Assembly: GCA_040905475.1 (NCBI GenBank)
Contig: JBBDRM010000012.1
Location: 1-45,061, forward strand
DNA: 45,061 nt
Direction: 5' to 3'
From: Actinomycetota bacterium
GTDB lineage: Bacteria > Actinomycetota > AC-67
Position 1 is the stretch's first letter. Each line of letters starts with the position of its first letter. Below the pieces are notes generated by a model. It was not told the DNA's origin. It saw only the letters and a program-made list of their open reading frames with translations, and ran no database searches. This document shows, piece by piece, positions 24,246-34,468 of this stretch. The translations under genes were made by a program, and so were the position numbers.

Positions 24246-25139
24246 ATGAAGAAGCTCATCGCGACGCTCACGCTGGCGGCGGCGGCCGCGGCTTGCTCGA
24301 CCCAGCAGCAGGGGGTCACGCCCGGCTCGCAGACCTCGGGAACCCCAACCGCAGATTCGCCCAGCCCCCTTGCCCCCACTCAGAGCACCGGTACGACCCG
24401 GGTGGCGATCTACTACCTGGTCGCAGGCGAAGAGGATGTGTTCCTCACCCCCGAGCGGCACCACGTCGCGAAGACACAGGCGATCGCCCGCGCGGCGCTC
24501 GAGGAGCTGCTGCACGGCACGGCGCAGGACGAGGATCACACCGTGCCCTTCCCGAAGTCCGCGAGGATCAACAGCGTCGTGATCAACGACGAGGTGGCCA
24601 CCGTCGACTGGAGCGCCGAAGTGCTCGAGGGAAGCGGCGGTGCACGGGTCGAGGAGCTCGCGATCCAGTCCATCGTCTACACGCTGACCGAGTTCTCCAC
24701 GATCGCGAAGGTGCGTTTCACGATCGAGGGCAAGGACTCGGGAACAGCGTCGAACGGCCGCCGGATAGAGGACTTCTGGGGCCACGTCGGCCTCTCGGAT
24801 CAGCCCTGGGACCGCGACCCGGAGATCGAGGTCCTCTCGCCGATCACGCTGTGGAGCCCGCTCGATGGAACGTCGTCGAGTGGAACCCTGAACCTCAGCG
24901 GGCTCGCTCAGACGTTCGAAGCGAACGTCGGGATCATCCTGCGCGACGCGAAGGGCAGGGTCGTGGTTCAGACCTCGGCAACCGCACTCGAGGCGGCGCC
25001 CGCTCGCGAGCCCTTCACAAAGAGGATCAAGTTCGACGTGCCCTCCACGCCGCAGACGTGGACCCTGGAAGTGTTCGAGGCGAGCGCCATGGACGGATCC
25101 ATCGACTTCATGGAGGACCGGACGATCAAGGTCGGCTGA
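24246..25139 (+). CDS. Lipoprotein with GerMN and Gmad2 domains
   Basis: The 297-residue protein has a lipoprotein signal peptide with a cysteine at residue 17, a Ser/Thr/Pro/Gly-rich linker (to about 50), and a GerMN domain (about 52-160: TRVAIYYLV, AARAALEELLHG-like helix, INSVVINDEVATVDWS). A C-terminal immunoglobulin-like Gmad2 domain follows (about 195-297: EIEVLSPITLWSPLDG, SGTLNLSGLAQTFEAN). In actinobacteria such proteins are extracytoplasmic and not linked to sporulation; LpqB is a relative. GAGGAGG precedes the ATG. It is divergent from the thiolase-fold operon and followed by a hairpin. Its role at the cell envelope is unknown. Confidence 0.9.
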   Translation: MKKLIATLTLAAAAAACSTQQQGVTPGSQTSGTPTADSPSPLAPTQSTGTTRVAIYYLVAGEEDVFLTPERHHVAKTQAIARAALEELLHGTAQDEDHTVPFPKSARINSVVINDEVATVDWSAEVLEGSGGARVEELAIQSIVYTLTEFSTIAKVRFTIEGKDSGTASNGRRIEDFWGHVGLSDQPWDRDPEIEVLSPITLWSPLDGTSSSGTLNLSGLAQTFEANVGIILRDAKGRVVVQTSATALEAAPAREPFTKRIKFDVPSTPQTWTLEVFEASAMDGSIDFMEDRTIKVG

Positions 25140-25172
25140 CCTCCGCAGCTCCGCCGCCCACCCCACGACAAC

Positions 25173-25197
25173 GGGCCCGCCGCGCCGCGGCGGGCCC
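25173..25197 (+). terminator. GC-rich hairpin after the GerMN lipoprotein gene
   Basis: A 12-bp inverted repeat with a single central base lies 33 bp beyond the stop, so the working stem would be about 10 bp with a small loop. It is followed by only two T residues (CTTCAG). It is a plausible terminator in a high-GC genome despite the weak U-tract. Confidence 0.6.
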
Positions 25198-25321
25198 CTT
25201 CAGTCGGGCCGCGTAACGACCGATAGGACCGTTGGCCCGAACTCAAATGGCCGCTATGAGTCATTCCGTCACCAAGACGTGTCCGATAGGGTAAAAGTCG
25301 GTCGAGCTAGGAGTTCAGGCG

Positions 25322-26437
25322 ATGCTTTGCCCCCAGTGCCGCAGACAGGTCGGGAGAGACGGCTACTGCCCGCAGGGCCATCTCGCGAGCCCCGAGCGGG
25401 CGGCTCCGCCGCCGGCTCCCCAGCGGCAGCCCGGCGTGCCGACGACTGCTCCTGAGGCGCCTCAATCACCGGGGGCACCTCCTCCGGTCCCGTCCGACCC
25501 GACCCTCCCCGCCGGGCCGGTCGGGCCGGCGAGATCCCGACGGCGTCCGGTGGTCATGACGGCCGGATCCCTCCTGGTCGTCGTCGGCGTGCTCGCGTTC
25601 CTCGCGTTCGGCCCGTCGGCCGGCGCAGCGAATCTCAAGTACGCCTTCCAGAACGGGGAGACACACCGGTACGGGCTCGCCATGACCTTCGACATAAGCG
25701 CCGGAAGCCTGGCCTTCGGCGGCGAGGCTCTCAAGGGCAGCATGGAGATGGTCCTGAGTCAGAAGACCACCGCGGTAGACAAGGGCGGCGTGGCGACGAT
25801 CCAGTACGCCGTCGAGAAGATCCGCGTGGTCGAGGGCAAACGAACGATCAACGTGCCCGCGCCGCCGACCCCGCTGAACGTTCGCATGGCGCCGGACGGA
25901 CGCGTGCTCGAAGCGAAGGGGACCGGGCTCCTCGAGCTTGGAGAGGCAGATCCGGTCTCGGACCTGGCCGGCATGTTCGGCCCGGAAGCCTTCGGCCCCA
26001 TCCTCCCGCACCACAAGGTTGACCCGGGAGAGAGCTGGGATATCGACCTCGATATGGCAAACCCGTTCGGCGAAACGATCCGCTACCGAGGCGACGCCAC
26101 GCTCGTTCGCCGTGAGGTGATCGACGGCCGGGAGGCGGCGGTCATACGCTCGGCGACCAACACGCCGTTCAACTTCCGCATCAGCTTCGCCGACCTCGCC
26201 GATCTCGTCGGCACCGACGCGCCTTCCGAGCTGCGCAACGCCGCGATGACGTTCAACGGGTACTTCACGACGAATCTGATCCAGTCGATGGCTACCGAGA
26301 GCGGATTCTTGCTGTCGGCACTCGGCGATCTCAAGATGACCGGCACCCTCGCATTCGAGAACATCCCCGAACAGCTGGGCAACCTTTCGGCCGTGTTCAA
26401 CATGACGTTCCAGATCACGATGACCTCGATCTCGTAG
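25322..26437 (+). CDS. Zinc-ribbon membrane protein with a DUF6263-like extracellular domain
   Basis: The 371-residue protein starts with a zinc ribbon (MLCPQCRRQVGRDGYCPQGH; three Cys and one His). A proline-rich cytosolic linker (to about 75), one membrane segment (about 77-97) and a beta-rich outer domain follow. The outer domain opens with NLKYAFQNGETHRYGLAMTF and resembles the DUF6263 family, which I name with caution. The zinc ribbon faces the cytoplasm if the orientation is N-in. AGGAG stands 9 bases before the ATG. It converges with birA, 6 bp away. Function unknown; it may sense or scaffold at the envelope. Confidence 0.75.
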   Translation: MLCPQCRRQVGRDGYCPQGHLASPERAAPPPAPQRQPGVPTTAPEAPQSPGAPPPVPSDPTLPAGPVGPARSRRRPVVMTAGSLLVVVGVLAFLAFGPSAGAANLKYAFQNGETHRYGLAMTFDISAGSLAFGGEALKGSMEMVLSQKTTAVDKGGVATIQYAVEKIRVVEGKRTINVPAPPTPLNVRMAPDGRVLEAKGTGLLELGEADPVSDLAGMFGPEAFGPILPHHKVDPGESWDIDLDMANPFGETIRYRGDATLVRREVIDGREAAVIRSATNTPFNFRISFADLADLVGTDAPSELRNAAMTFNGYFTTNLIQSMATESGFLLSALGDLKMTGTLAFENIPEQLGNLSAVFNMTFQITMTSIS

Positions 26438-26443
26438 GAAACG

Positions 26444-27208
26444 TCAGCGAAGATGCACGACGTCGCCGGCAGCGATCTCGACGATCTCGCGTCCGGACTC
26501 GATGAGTAGAGCGCCGATCGCCGATAGGTCGCGCGCGATCCCCTCCAGCGATTCCGCGCCGGCGCGCTCGATCCGCACCCGCTTCCCGAGGGTGTCGCAC
26601 AACGTCCGGTACTCGTCGAGCGCTCCCTCCGGCGCTCCCATGCGCGCACCGAAGCCGGAGAGCGTGGCCGCGAGCAGCCATGCCCGGTCCACGGGCCGGC
26701 CTCCCTCGAGAGCGACACTCGTCGCGAGGCCGGCGAGCTCCGGCGGGAACTCGGTCTGGCGAACGTTCACGCCGAGCCCGACGACCAATGCGCCCCGGCC
26801 GTCGGCTTCGGCCAGCAGGCCGCCCAGCTTTCGGCCGCCGACGAGCAGATCGTTCGGCCATTTGAGCCGCACTTCGACCCCCGCCGATGCGATCAGGGCG
26901 CGAGCGGCCGCGAGCCCGGCGACCAGGGTCAGCGTGGGCCACCGCTCGACGGGCAGGGCCGGCCGGACGAGCCAGGAGGTGAGCAAGGAACGGCCGGGCT
27001 CGGACCACCAGGAACGGTCCAGGCGGCCTCGGCCGGCCGTCTGAGCATCGGCGACGACCACGCACCCTTCGGGTTCACCGGACGCCGCCAGGCGCAGCGC
27101 CTCTGCGTTCGTCGAGTCCGTCTCGGCCGAGCAGATCACGCGGCGCACCCACGACGCCGCGCGGGCGGCCTGCTCGAACGCGGCGGGGTCGAACGGCTCG
27201 GGTTCCAT
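26444..27208 (-). CDS. birA: Biotin-[acetyl-CoA-carboxylase] ligase, class I
   Basis: The 254-residue enzyme has the biotin-ligase signatures AETDSTNAEA, the adenylate-binding TAGRGRLDRSWWS, LKWPNDLLVGGRKLGGLL and VVGLGVNV. The C-terminal SH3-like cap follows (about 205-254). There is no N-terminal helix-turn-helix, so it cannot repress transcription as E. coli BirA does. It joins biotin to the BCCP lysine through biotinyl-AMP. It is divergent from the biotin-dependent carboxylase alpha subunit at 27286, its evident substrate, with a 77-bp shared promoter region. Confidence 0.94.
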   Translation of the reverse strand: MEPEPFDPAAFEQAARAASWVRRVICSAETDSTNAEALRLAASGEPEGCVVVADAQTAGRGRLDRSWWSEPGRSLLTSWLVRPALPVERWPTLTLVAGLAAARALIASAGVEVRLKWPNDLLVGGRKLGGLLAEADGRGALVVGLGVNVRQTEFPPELAGLATSVALEGGRPVDRAWLLAATLSGFGARMGAPEGALDEYRTLCDTLGKRVRIERAGAESLEGIARDLSAIGALLIESGREIVEIAAGDVVHLR

Positions 27209-27285
27209 CCGGCGGCGAGGCTACCAGGGGAAAGACCCGGCGTGAGGCCCGAACGGCCGTCTGCTACCCTCCGCCCGAGGTCGCC

Positions 27286-29049
27286 ATGTTCTCGAAAGTT
27301 CTCGTCGCAAATCGAGGAGAGATCGCGGTGCGCGTTCTGCGCGCGCTCCGCGAGCTCGGCGTGGGCTCGGTGGCCGTCTACTCGGAGGCCGACCGCGAGG
27401 CCCTCCATGTGCGCCACGCCGACGAGGCTTTCCTGCTCGGGGAGGCCGCGCCGGCGGCCTCGTACCTCAACATCGACCGGATCCTCGAGGTAGCCGAACG
27501 CGCCGGGGCCGAGGCGATCCATCCCGGTTACGGCTTCCTGGCGGAGAACGCGGACTTCGCGCGGGCGATCACCAAAGCCGGCTTCGTGTTCGTCGGGCCT
27601 TCGGCGGAAGCGATCGAGCGGATGGGCGACAAGGTCGCCGCGCGGCAGGCCGCCGTCGAGGCCGGCGCACCGGTCGTGCCCGGCACGCTCGAGCCGGTCG
27701 GTGGCCCCGATGAGGTGCGCGCGTTCGCCGAGGAGCACGGCTTCCCGATCGCGATCAAAGCGTCGTTCGGCGGCGGCGGCCGGGGCTTCAAGGTGGTGCG
27801 TTCCGACAAAGAGCTCGACGACGCATTCGCGTCGGCGCAACGCGAGTCGGCGATGTCGTTCGGCCGTGACGAGGTCTACCTCGAGCGCTACCTCGAAGGG
27901 GCACGCCACATCGAAGCCCAGATCCTCGCCGATACGCACGGCAATGTGCTCTTCCTGGGCGAGCGCGACTGCACGCTCCAACGGCGGCACCAGAAGCTCG
28001 TCGAAGAGTCGCCGTCGCCGGTCGTTTCGGAGGAGGTGCGCCGAGCGCTCGGAGAGAGCTCCGTGTCGATCGCGCGCCAGGTCGGCTACGTCAACGCCGG
28101 CACGATCGAGACGCTTCTCGACGCCGATCTGCGCAGCTTCTACTTCATGGAGATGAACACGCGGCTGCAGGTGGAGCATCCGGTCACCGAGCTGTGCGCC
28201 GGGATCGACCTCGCGCAGTGGCAGATCAGGATCGCGGCCGGCGAGGAGCTGCCGTTCTCGCGATCCGACATCCGCACCCGCGGGCACGCGATCGAGTGCC
28301 GCATCAACGCCGAGGATCCCGCGAAGAAGTTCTTCCCTTCGCCCGGCCGCATCGGCGCGTACCGGGAGCCGTCCGGTCCCGGCGTGCGCATCGACTCAGG
28401 GTTCGGGGCCGACTCGGAGATCCCGCGCTCGTACGACTCGCTGATCGCGAAGCTCGTCGTGTGGGCGGAGGATCGCGACGGGGCGCGCGCGCGGATGGTG
28501 CGGGCGCTCGACGAATACGTGATCGAGGGAGTGAGGACCACGATCCCGTTCCACCGGATGATCATGGAGCACCCGCGGTTCGCTTCCGGCGAGTTCTCGA
28601 CGAGCTTCGTCGAGAACGAGCTGGACCTGTCGGGGCTGACGCAGCCGGTCCCGGCGAAGACGGCCGACGCAACCGCCGCACCGGAGCGCACGGTCACCGT
28701 CGAGATCGACGGGAAGCGGTTCGACGTGGCCGTGCATGGGCTCACGGCCGTCGGCACCGCGGCCGTCCCCGCCGTTTCGCGTCCCGCGGCGCCGGTCGCG
28801 GAGGCGAAGGCCGGCTCGGGCGCGGGGCCGCACGTGAAGGAGACGGTCCGGGCGCCCATGCAGGGCACGGTGGTCAAGACCGTCGTCGCGGTCGGCGACG
28901 CGGTCAAAGCGGGCGACCTTCTGATCGTGCTCGAGGCGATGAAGATGGAGAACCACATCAGCGCCCCGCGGAACGGCACGGTCGGGGAGCTGCATGTCTC
29001 GGCCGGGGAGAACGTCGAGACCGGGGCCCCGCTCGCCGTCATCGAGTAG
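27286..29049 (+). CDS. Biotin carboxylase/BCCP fusion, alpha subunit of acetyl-/propionyl-CoA carboxylase
   Basis: The 587-residue protein combines a biotin carboxylase domain (about 1-450: MFSKVLVANRGEIAVRVLRA, HPGYGFLAENADFA, the ATP-grasp loop FGGGGRGFKVV, EMNTRLQVEHPVTE) with a linker and a C-terminal biotinyl domain. The biotinylated lysine is in LEAMKMENH (about residue 553). It carboxylates its own biotin using ATP and bicarbonate; a separate beta subunit, not in this window, transfers the carboxyl to acetyl- or propionyl-CoA. With mce and mutase in the window, a propionyl-CoA role is attractive but not proven. TACCCT at 27265-27270 is a candidate -10. Confidence 0.95.
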   Translation: MFSKVLVANRGEIAVRVLRALRELGVGSVAVYSEADREALHVRHADEAFLLGEAAPAASYLNIDRILEVAERAGAEAIHPGYGFLAENADFARAITKAGFVFVGPSAEAIERMGDKVAARQAAVEAGAPVVPGTLEPVGGPDEVRAFAEEHGFPIAIKASFGGGGRGFKVVRSDKELDDAFASAQRESAMSFGRDEVYLERYLEGARHIEAQILADTHGNVLFLGERDCTLQRRHQKLVEESPSPVVSEEVRRALGESSVSIARQVGYVNAGTIETLLDADLRSFYFMEMNTRLQVEHPVTELCAGIDLAQWQIRIAAGEELPFSRSDIRTRGHAIECRINAEDPAKKFFPSPGRIGAYREPSGPGVRIDSGFGADSEIPRSYDSLIAKLVVWAEDRDGARARMVRALDEYVIEGVRTTIPFHRMIMEHPRFASGEFSTSFVENELDLSGLTQPVPAKTADATAAPERTVTVEIDGKRFDVAVHGLTAVGTAAVPAVSRPAAPVAEAKAGSGAGPHVKETVRAPMQGTVVKTVVAVGDAVKAGDLLIVLEAMKMENHISAPRNGTVGELHVSAGENVETGAPLAVIE

Positions 29050-29080
29050 GCCGACGGTCCCCTGGGGACGGCGGCCCGTG

Positions 29081-30340
29081 ATGCCGATACTCCTGGAGAT
29101 GCGCCGAGCGCGTGCCGTACGGACCTGCCTGGTCGCCGCCGGGCTCGCAGCGTTTCCCGCTGCAGGCGCCGGCGCTCTATCGCCGCCGGGAGCGTCGGGG
29201 TGCCCGGTTTTCCCGGCCGACAACGTGTGGCACTCGGACATCTCGAAGCTTCCGGTGCACCCGCGGAGCGCGGCCTGGATGGCGTCGATGGACGGCGCGA
29301 GCACGGACCTTCACCCGGACTTCGGGTCGTCTGGTGAGCCGATGCCGTACGGGATCCCGTACACGGTCGTCGGTTCCTCGCACGCCGATGTCCCGGTCGA
29401 CTTCTCCTATCCGGACGAGAGTGACCCGGGGCCGTACCCGTTCGGCACCGACACGCCGATCGAAGGCGGTTCGGACCGGCACGCGATCATGATCGACCGC
29501 GACGCGTGCACGCTCTACGAGCTTTTCGACGCCGAATACGCGCCCGGAGGCGGGTCGACGGCCGGCTCGGGCGCGATCTGGAACCTGAAGTCGAACGCGT
29601 TGCGGCCCGCCGGCTGGACCTCGGCAGACGCAGCCGGGCTGCCGATCTTCGCCGGGCTCGTGCGGCTCGACGAGGTGAAGGCCGGAAAGGTCGACCACGC
29701 GATCCGCATGACCGCTTCGCAGACCGACAGGTCCTTCGTGTGGCCTGCGCGGCATCAGGCCGGCGCCACGAGCAACAAGAACCTCCCGCCGATGGGCGCG
29801 CGCTTCCGCCTGAAGGCGAGCTTCAGCACCTCAGGCTTCCGTTCGGACACCAAGACGATCCTCGCGGCGATGAAGAAGCACGGGATGATCCTGGCCGACA
29901 ACGGCTCCGACTGGTACTTCACCGGCGCGGCGTCCGACGACTGGTCGAACGACATGCTCGACGAGCTCAAGTCGGTGCCGGCGAGCGCGTTCGAGGCGGT
30001 CGACGCCTCATCGCTGATGATCAGCCCGAACTCGGGGAAGGCGAAGCAGTCGGGCGGCGCCGCTCCCGCGCCGGCACCGGCGGCTCCCAAGCCGAAACCC
30101 AAACCGAAGCCTTCGATTCCGCCGTCGCCGTCACCGTTGCCGGCCGCGACGGCGACCCCGACCCCGGTCGCGTCGAGCGTGGTCACCACGTCACCGAGCC
30201 CTTCCACCCTGGGGATCGCATCGGGGAACGGCAGCCGTGCCGGAGGGACTGAGCCGCCGTGGTGGCTCCTCGCGCTGGCCGGTGTCTCCGGTGCCGGTGG
30301 GTTGCTCCTGGTCGGCTACAAGCGCCGCCACGCCGGTTGA
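29081..30340 (+). CDS. Secreted protein with a C-terminal membrane anchor, uncharacterised family
   Basis: The 419-residue protein has a signal peptide (about residues 7-33) and a large extracellular domain starting CPVFPADNVWHSDISKLP. Its motifs are YGIPYTVV, EGGSDRHAIMIDRD, LRPAGWTSADAAGLP and ADNGSDWYFTGA. I have seen this combination in secreted hypothetical proteins of soil bacteria, but know no function. A Pro/Lys/Ser/Thr-rich stalk with a KPKPKPKP run follows. A membrane segment with a basic tail (GYKRRHAG) closes the protein like a wall-anchored one, but there is no LPxTG motif. ATG 29081 was chosen; 29099 is an alternative. It ends 25 bp inside the convergent channel-like gene. Confidence 0.78.
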   Translation: MPILLEMRRARAVRTCLVAAGLAAFPAAGAGALSPPGASGCPVFPADNVWHSDISKLPVHPRSAAWMASMDGASTDLHPDFGSSGEPMPYGIPYTVVGSSHADVPVDFSYPDESDPGPYPFGTDTPIEGGSDRHAIMIDRDACTLYELFDAEYAPGGGSTAGSGAIWNLKSNALRPAGWTSADAAGLPIFAGLVRLDEVKAGKVDHAIRMTASQTDRSFVWPARHQAGATSNKNLPPMGARFRLKASFSTSGFRSDTKTILAAMKKHGMILADNGSDWYFTGAASDDWSNDMLDELKSVPASAFEAVDASSLMISPNSGKAKQSGGAAPAPAPAAPKPKPKPKPSIPPSPSPLPAATATPTPVASSVVTTSPSPSTLGIASGNGSRAGGTEPPWWLLALAGVSGAGGLLLVGYKRRHAG

Positions 30341-31404
30341 TGCTCAGAGAACTCCGCGACGATCGGTGAGCGATCCGCCGTCCACGGGGTGGGCGGCGCC
30401 TCGGTCAGCGCGGCCATCGACAGCAGAACCGTGTCGTAGTTGACCCGCCAGCCCGCCCAATCCCGCCATGCCGCGTCCCGGTCGCTCCGCATCGGAACCC
30501 CCGCCGCGGCGAGTCGCTCGCAGGCTTCGTCGAACTCCTCGCGCTGGATCGATATCGGATCGTCCGGCTGCGGGTCGTTGTCGAATTCGATGCGGAAGAA
30601 GCTCGCGACACGGCGGAGGGCGATATACCCGGCCCGGATCATCAGCTCGGCTCGCGGCTCACGCGGCCGGTCGACGGCCGCCAGGTACAGCGCGGCGCCG
30701 TCCAACACCGTCCCCGAGGCCGTGACCCACGATTGCCCGGGTTCGGGCGAGCGGAAGAACACCAACGCCGGGAACGAGGTATGGGTCTCGGCAAGCTCGA
30801 CGAACCATGCTTCCCACTTCTCCCAGAGCGAGGGAAGCTCGTCGAAGAACTCGATGCGCCAGTAACGCTCGATGAGCTCCACGGCCGTCGGAGGCGATCC
30901 GGCGCGGACCTCGAGCGTCTCGACGGCCGCTTCCCGGCGGGAGAACACGCCGTAGAGCGTCGGCAGGTACGAGATCAACAGCGCCAGCACGACTAAGCCG
31001 ACCGCCGCCTCGGTGAACGAAACCAGCGTAGCCCCGAACTCTTCCGGATGGATAAGCCCGAGCGTGAGGAGCGCCGATCCACTCACCACCATCGCCTCGC
31101 GCGGAGGATCGATCCCGATCCCGATGTAGACGAGCGTGTACCCGATGAACTCCATCGTGAGCCACACCACCGTCAGCACGAGCAGCGTCACCGGCGCGTA
31201 CAGCGCGAAGATCCGGTCGCGGCGTTCGTACGACGCGTCACGACCCACGCGGAGCTCGAAGAGCAGGCGCATCGTCCGGAAAACGGCTCGCCCGAGTCGC
31301 ACCGGAACGCCGCGGGGCAGGATGACGGTGCGGACGGCCGACATCAGCGTCGCGAGGATGAGGAAAACGCCCGAGGCTGTAGCGAGCACCCGGAGCACGA
31401 TCAT
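30316..31404 (-). CDS. Ion-channel-like membrane protein with a cytosolic C-terminal domain
   Basis: The 362-residue protein has an N-terminal membrane segment (about 5-28), two more (about 68-92 and 128-150), and a pore-loop-like SGSALLTLGLIHP between them, resembling the selectivity-filter region of two-TM potassium-channel-like proteins but without TVGYG. The remaining 200 residues are cytosolic and helical with many Trp and charged residues (ERYWRIEFFDELPSLWEKWEAWF). Uncharacterised actinobacterial proteins annotated as ion-channel-like share this layout. It is 4 bp after the lpdA-like stop on the same strand, so it may be co-transcribed. Ion specificity is unknown. Confidence 0.72.
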   Translation of the reverse strand: MIVLRVLATASGVFLILATLMSAVRTVILPRGVPVRLGRAVFRTMRLLFELRVGRDASYERRDRIFALYAPVTLLVLTVVWLTMEFIGYTLVYIGIGIDPPREAMVVSGSALLTLGLIHPEEFGATLVSFTEAAVGLVVLALLISYLPTLYGVFSRREAAVETLEVRAGSPPTAVELIERYWRIEFFDELPSLWEKWEAWFVELAETHTSFPALVFFRSPEPGQSWVTASGTVLDGAALYLAAVDRPREPRAELMIRAGYIALRRVASFFRIEFDNDPQPDDPISIQREEFDEACERLAAAGVPMRSDRDAAWRDWAGWRVNYDTVLLSMAALTEAPPTPWTADRSPIVAEFSEHQPAWRRL

Positions 31405-31408
31405 CCGT

Positions 31409-32782
31409 CTACCCCCGCATGAGCTGGCGTGCCGCTTCCTGGATGCTCCCTCCGAACGAGGGGTAGATCGAGAACGCTTGCGCGAGCTGCTCGACGCCGA
31501 GGCGAGCGTGCACGGCGAGCGAGAGCGGCAGGACGAGGTCGCTCGCGTGCGGCGCGACGACCGTTCCGCCTACGACGGCGTGCGTTCCCCTCGTCGCGAG
31601 CACCTTCACGAAACCGTCTTCGAGGCCGACCATCTTCGCGCGCGCGTTGGTCGCGAACGGCAGCTTGCGGACGTCGACCTGGATCCCGCGCTCCGCGCAT
31701 TCGGCCTCGGAGAGTCCGACGGTCGCGATCTCGGGGTCGGTGAACACGGTCGCGGCGACCTCTTCCCAGCGCATCGGGGATACGGCCTGACCAAGCGCGT
31801 GCCACATCGCGATGCGCCCCTGCATCGCCGCGGTGCTGGCGAGCATCATCCGCCCCGTCACGTCGCCGGCCGCGTAGATCGTCGGCACGTTCGTGCGGCT
31901 GACTCCGTCCACCGGGATCGACCCGTCCTTGGCGATCGCGACGCCGGCCGCCTCCAGCCCCGCATCCGCCGAGTTCGGCACCTGTCCGACCGTGAACAGT
32001 GCATGCGAACCGGCGAGCACCCTGCCGTCGGCCAGCTCGACCTCGACGCCGTGATCGGTCGCGCGGGCGCCGCCTGCGCGCGCGTTCTTGAGGATCTCCA
32101 TGCCGCGCCGCTCGAAGACCTCTTCCAGGACCAGCGCCGAATCGGGGTCCTCGCTCGGGAGCACGCGGTCGCGTGAGCAGACGAGGGTTACGCGGGCTCC
32201 CAGCCGGTTGAAAGCGTGCGCGAACTCGGCGCCGGTGGCGCCGGAGCCGACGACGATCAGATGCTCGGGCACGTCCTCGAGGTCGTAGACCTGCCGTGCG
32301 TTCAGGATCCGGCGCCCGTCCGGGAGTGCCGTGGGCAGCTCGCGCGGCGACGAGCCCGTCGCGACCAGGACGACGTCGGCGTCGAGACGCTCGTCCTCTC
32401 CGTCGGTCTCGGCGATGACGGTTCGCGGATCCGAGAGTCGCGCCGCTCCGGCTACCACCCGCACCCCGGCGACGGCGAGCTTCTTCTCGATGTCCCGGGA
32501 CTGGGCCTCCGCGAGCCAGATGATCCGCGAGAAGATCGTGGACAGGTTCACCTCGGGCCGCGGCGGGTTGTCGGCCGAGGCGAGTCCGAGCGCGGGCGCG
32601 GCTTCGAGCCAGGTCACCGCCTCGGCGCTGGTGCAGAGCGTCTTGGACGGGACGCAGTCGAAAAGCACGCACGCGCCGCCGAGGCCAACGCGGTCGACGA
32701 CGGTCACCTCCGCGCCGAGCTCCGCGGCGACGAGCGCCGCCTCGTACCCCGCGGGGCCGCCGCCTACGATGACGATGCGCAC
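31409..32782 (-). CDS. LpdA-like flavoprotein disulfide reductase / NAD(P)H-quinone dehydrogenase
   Basis: The 457-residue protein has two dinucleotide folds (VIVGGGPAGYEA and VVGSGATGAEFA), the FAD motif TIYAAGDVTG and a C-terminal dimerisation domain. It resembles M. tuberculosis LpdA (Rv3303c), including the YPSFGGSIQEAAR ending in place of the catalytic His-Glu of true lipoamide dehydrogenases. Unlike Rv3303c as I recall it, it keeps both cysteines of the redox pair (CVLFDC, same spacing as C-x4-C in Lpd). The GTG at 32782 lies 4 bp after the mutase stop. Quinone reduction is the likely activity, but a disulfide-dependent one is open. Confidence 0.87.
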   Translation of the reverse strand: MRIVIVGGGPAGYEAALVAAELGAEVTVVDRVGLGGACVLFDCVPSKTLCTSAEAVTWLEAAPALGLASADNPPRPEVNLSTIFSRIIWLAEAQSRDIEKKLAVAGVRVVAGAARLSDPRTVIAETDGEDERLDADVVLVATGSSPRELPTALPDGRRILNARQVYDLEDVPEHLIVVGSGATGAEFAHAFNRLGARVTLVCSRDRVLPSEDPDSALVLEEVFERRGMEILKNARAGGARATDHGVEVELADGRVLAGSHALFTVGQVPNSADAGLEAAGVAIAKDGSIPVDGVSRTNVPTIYAAGDVTGRMMLASTAAMQGRIAMWHALGQAVSPMRWEEVAATVFTDPEIATVGLSEAECAERGIQVDVRKLPFATNARAKMVGLEDGFVKVLATRGTHAVVGGTVVAPHASDLVLPLSLAVHARLGVEQLAQAFSIYPSFGGSIQEAARQLMRG

Positions 32783-32786
32783 GAGG

Positions 32787-34379
<1,593 letters not shown>

Positions 34380-34389
34380 GGCCTAATGC

Positions 34390-34395
34390 TATAGT
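34390..34395. promoter_or_regulatory. Palindromic -10 box between mutase and sdhC
   Basis: TATAGT at 34390-34395 on the plus strand is preceded by TGC (extended -10) and would drive the sdh operon. The overlapping CTATAG is palindromic, so the minus strand offers TATAGC, 11 bp ahead of the mutase ATG. One site may thus serve both directions. No clear -35 box is visible. Confidence 0.5.
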
Positions 34396-34468
34396 CGGGG
34401 ATGGGAGCGGGGCGCGCTGTGCGTGCCGCTCCCTCGCGTGAGTGCCCACGTCGCAGGGGGGGAAAGGC

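Noticed and set aside
23195-25216. 673-codon plus-strand ORF across the first thiolase-fold gene and the GerMN gene
   Set aside because: It spans an intergenic region and two real genes in other frames, and the product is low-complexity.
30090-30112. KPKPKPKP-coding repeat considered as a DNA repeat element
   Set aside because: It is short codon-level low complexity inside a secreted protein's stalk, not a separate repeat.
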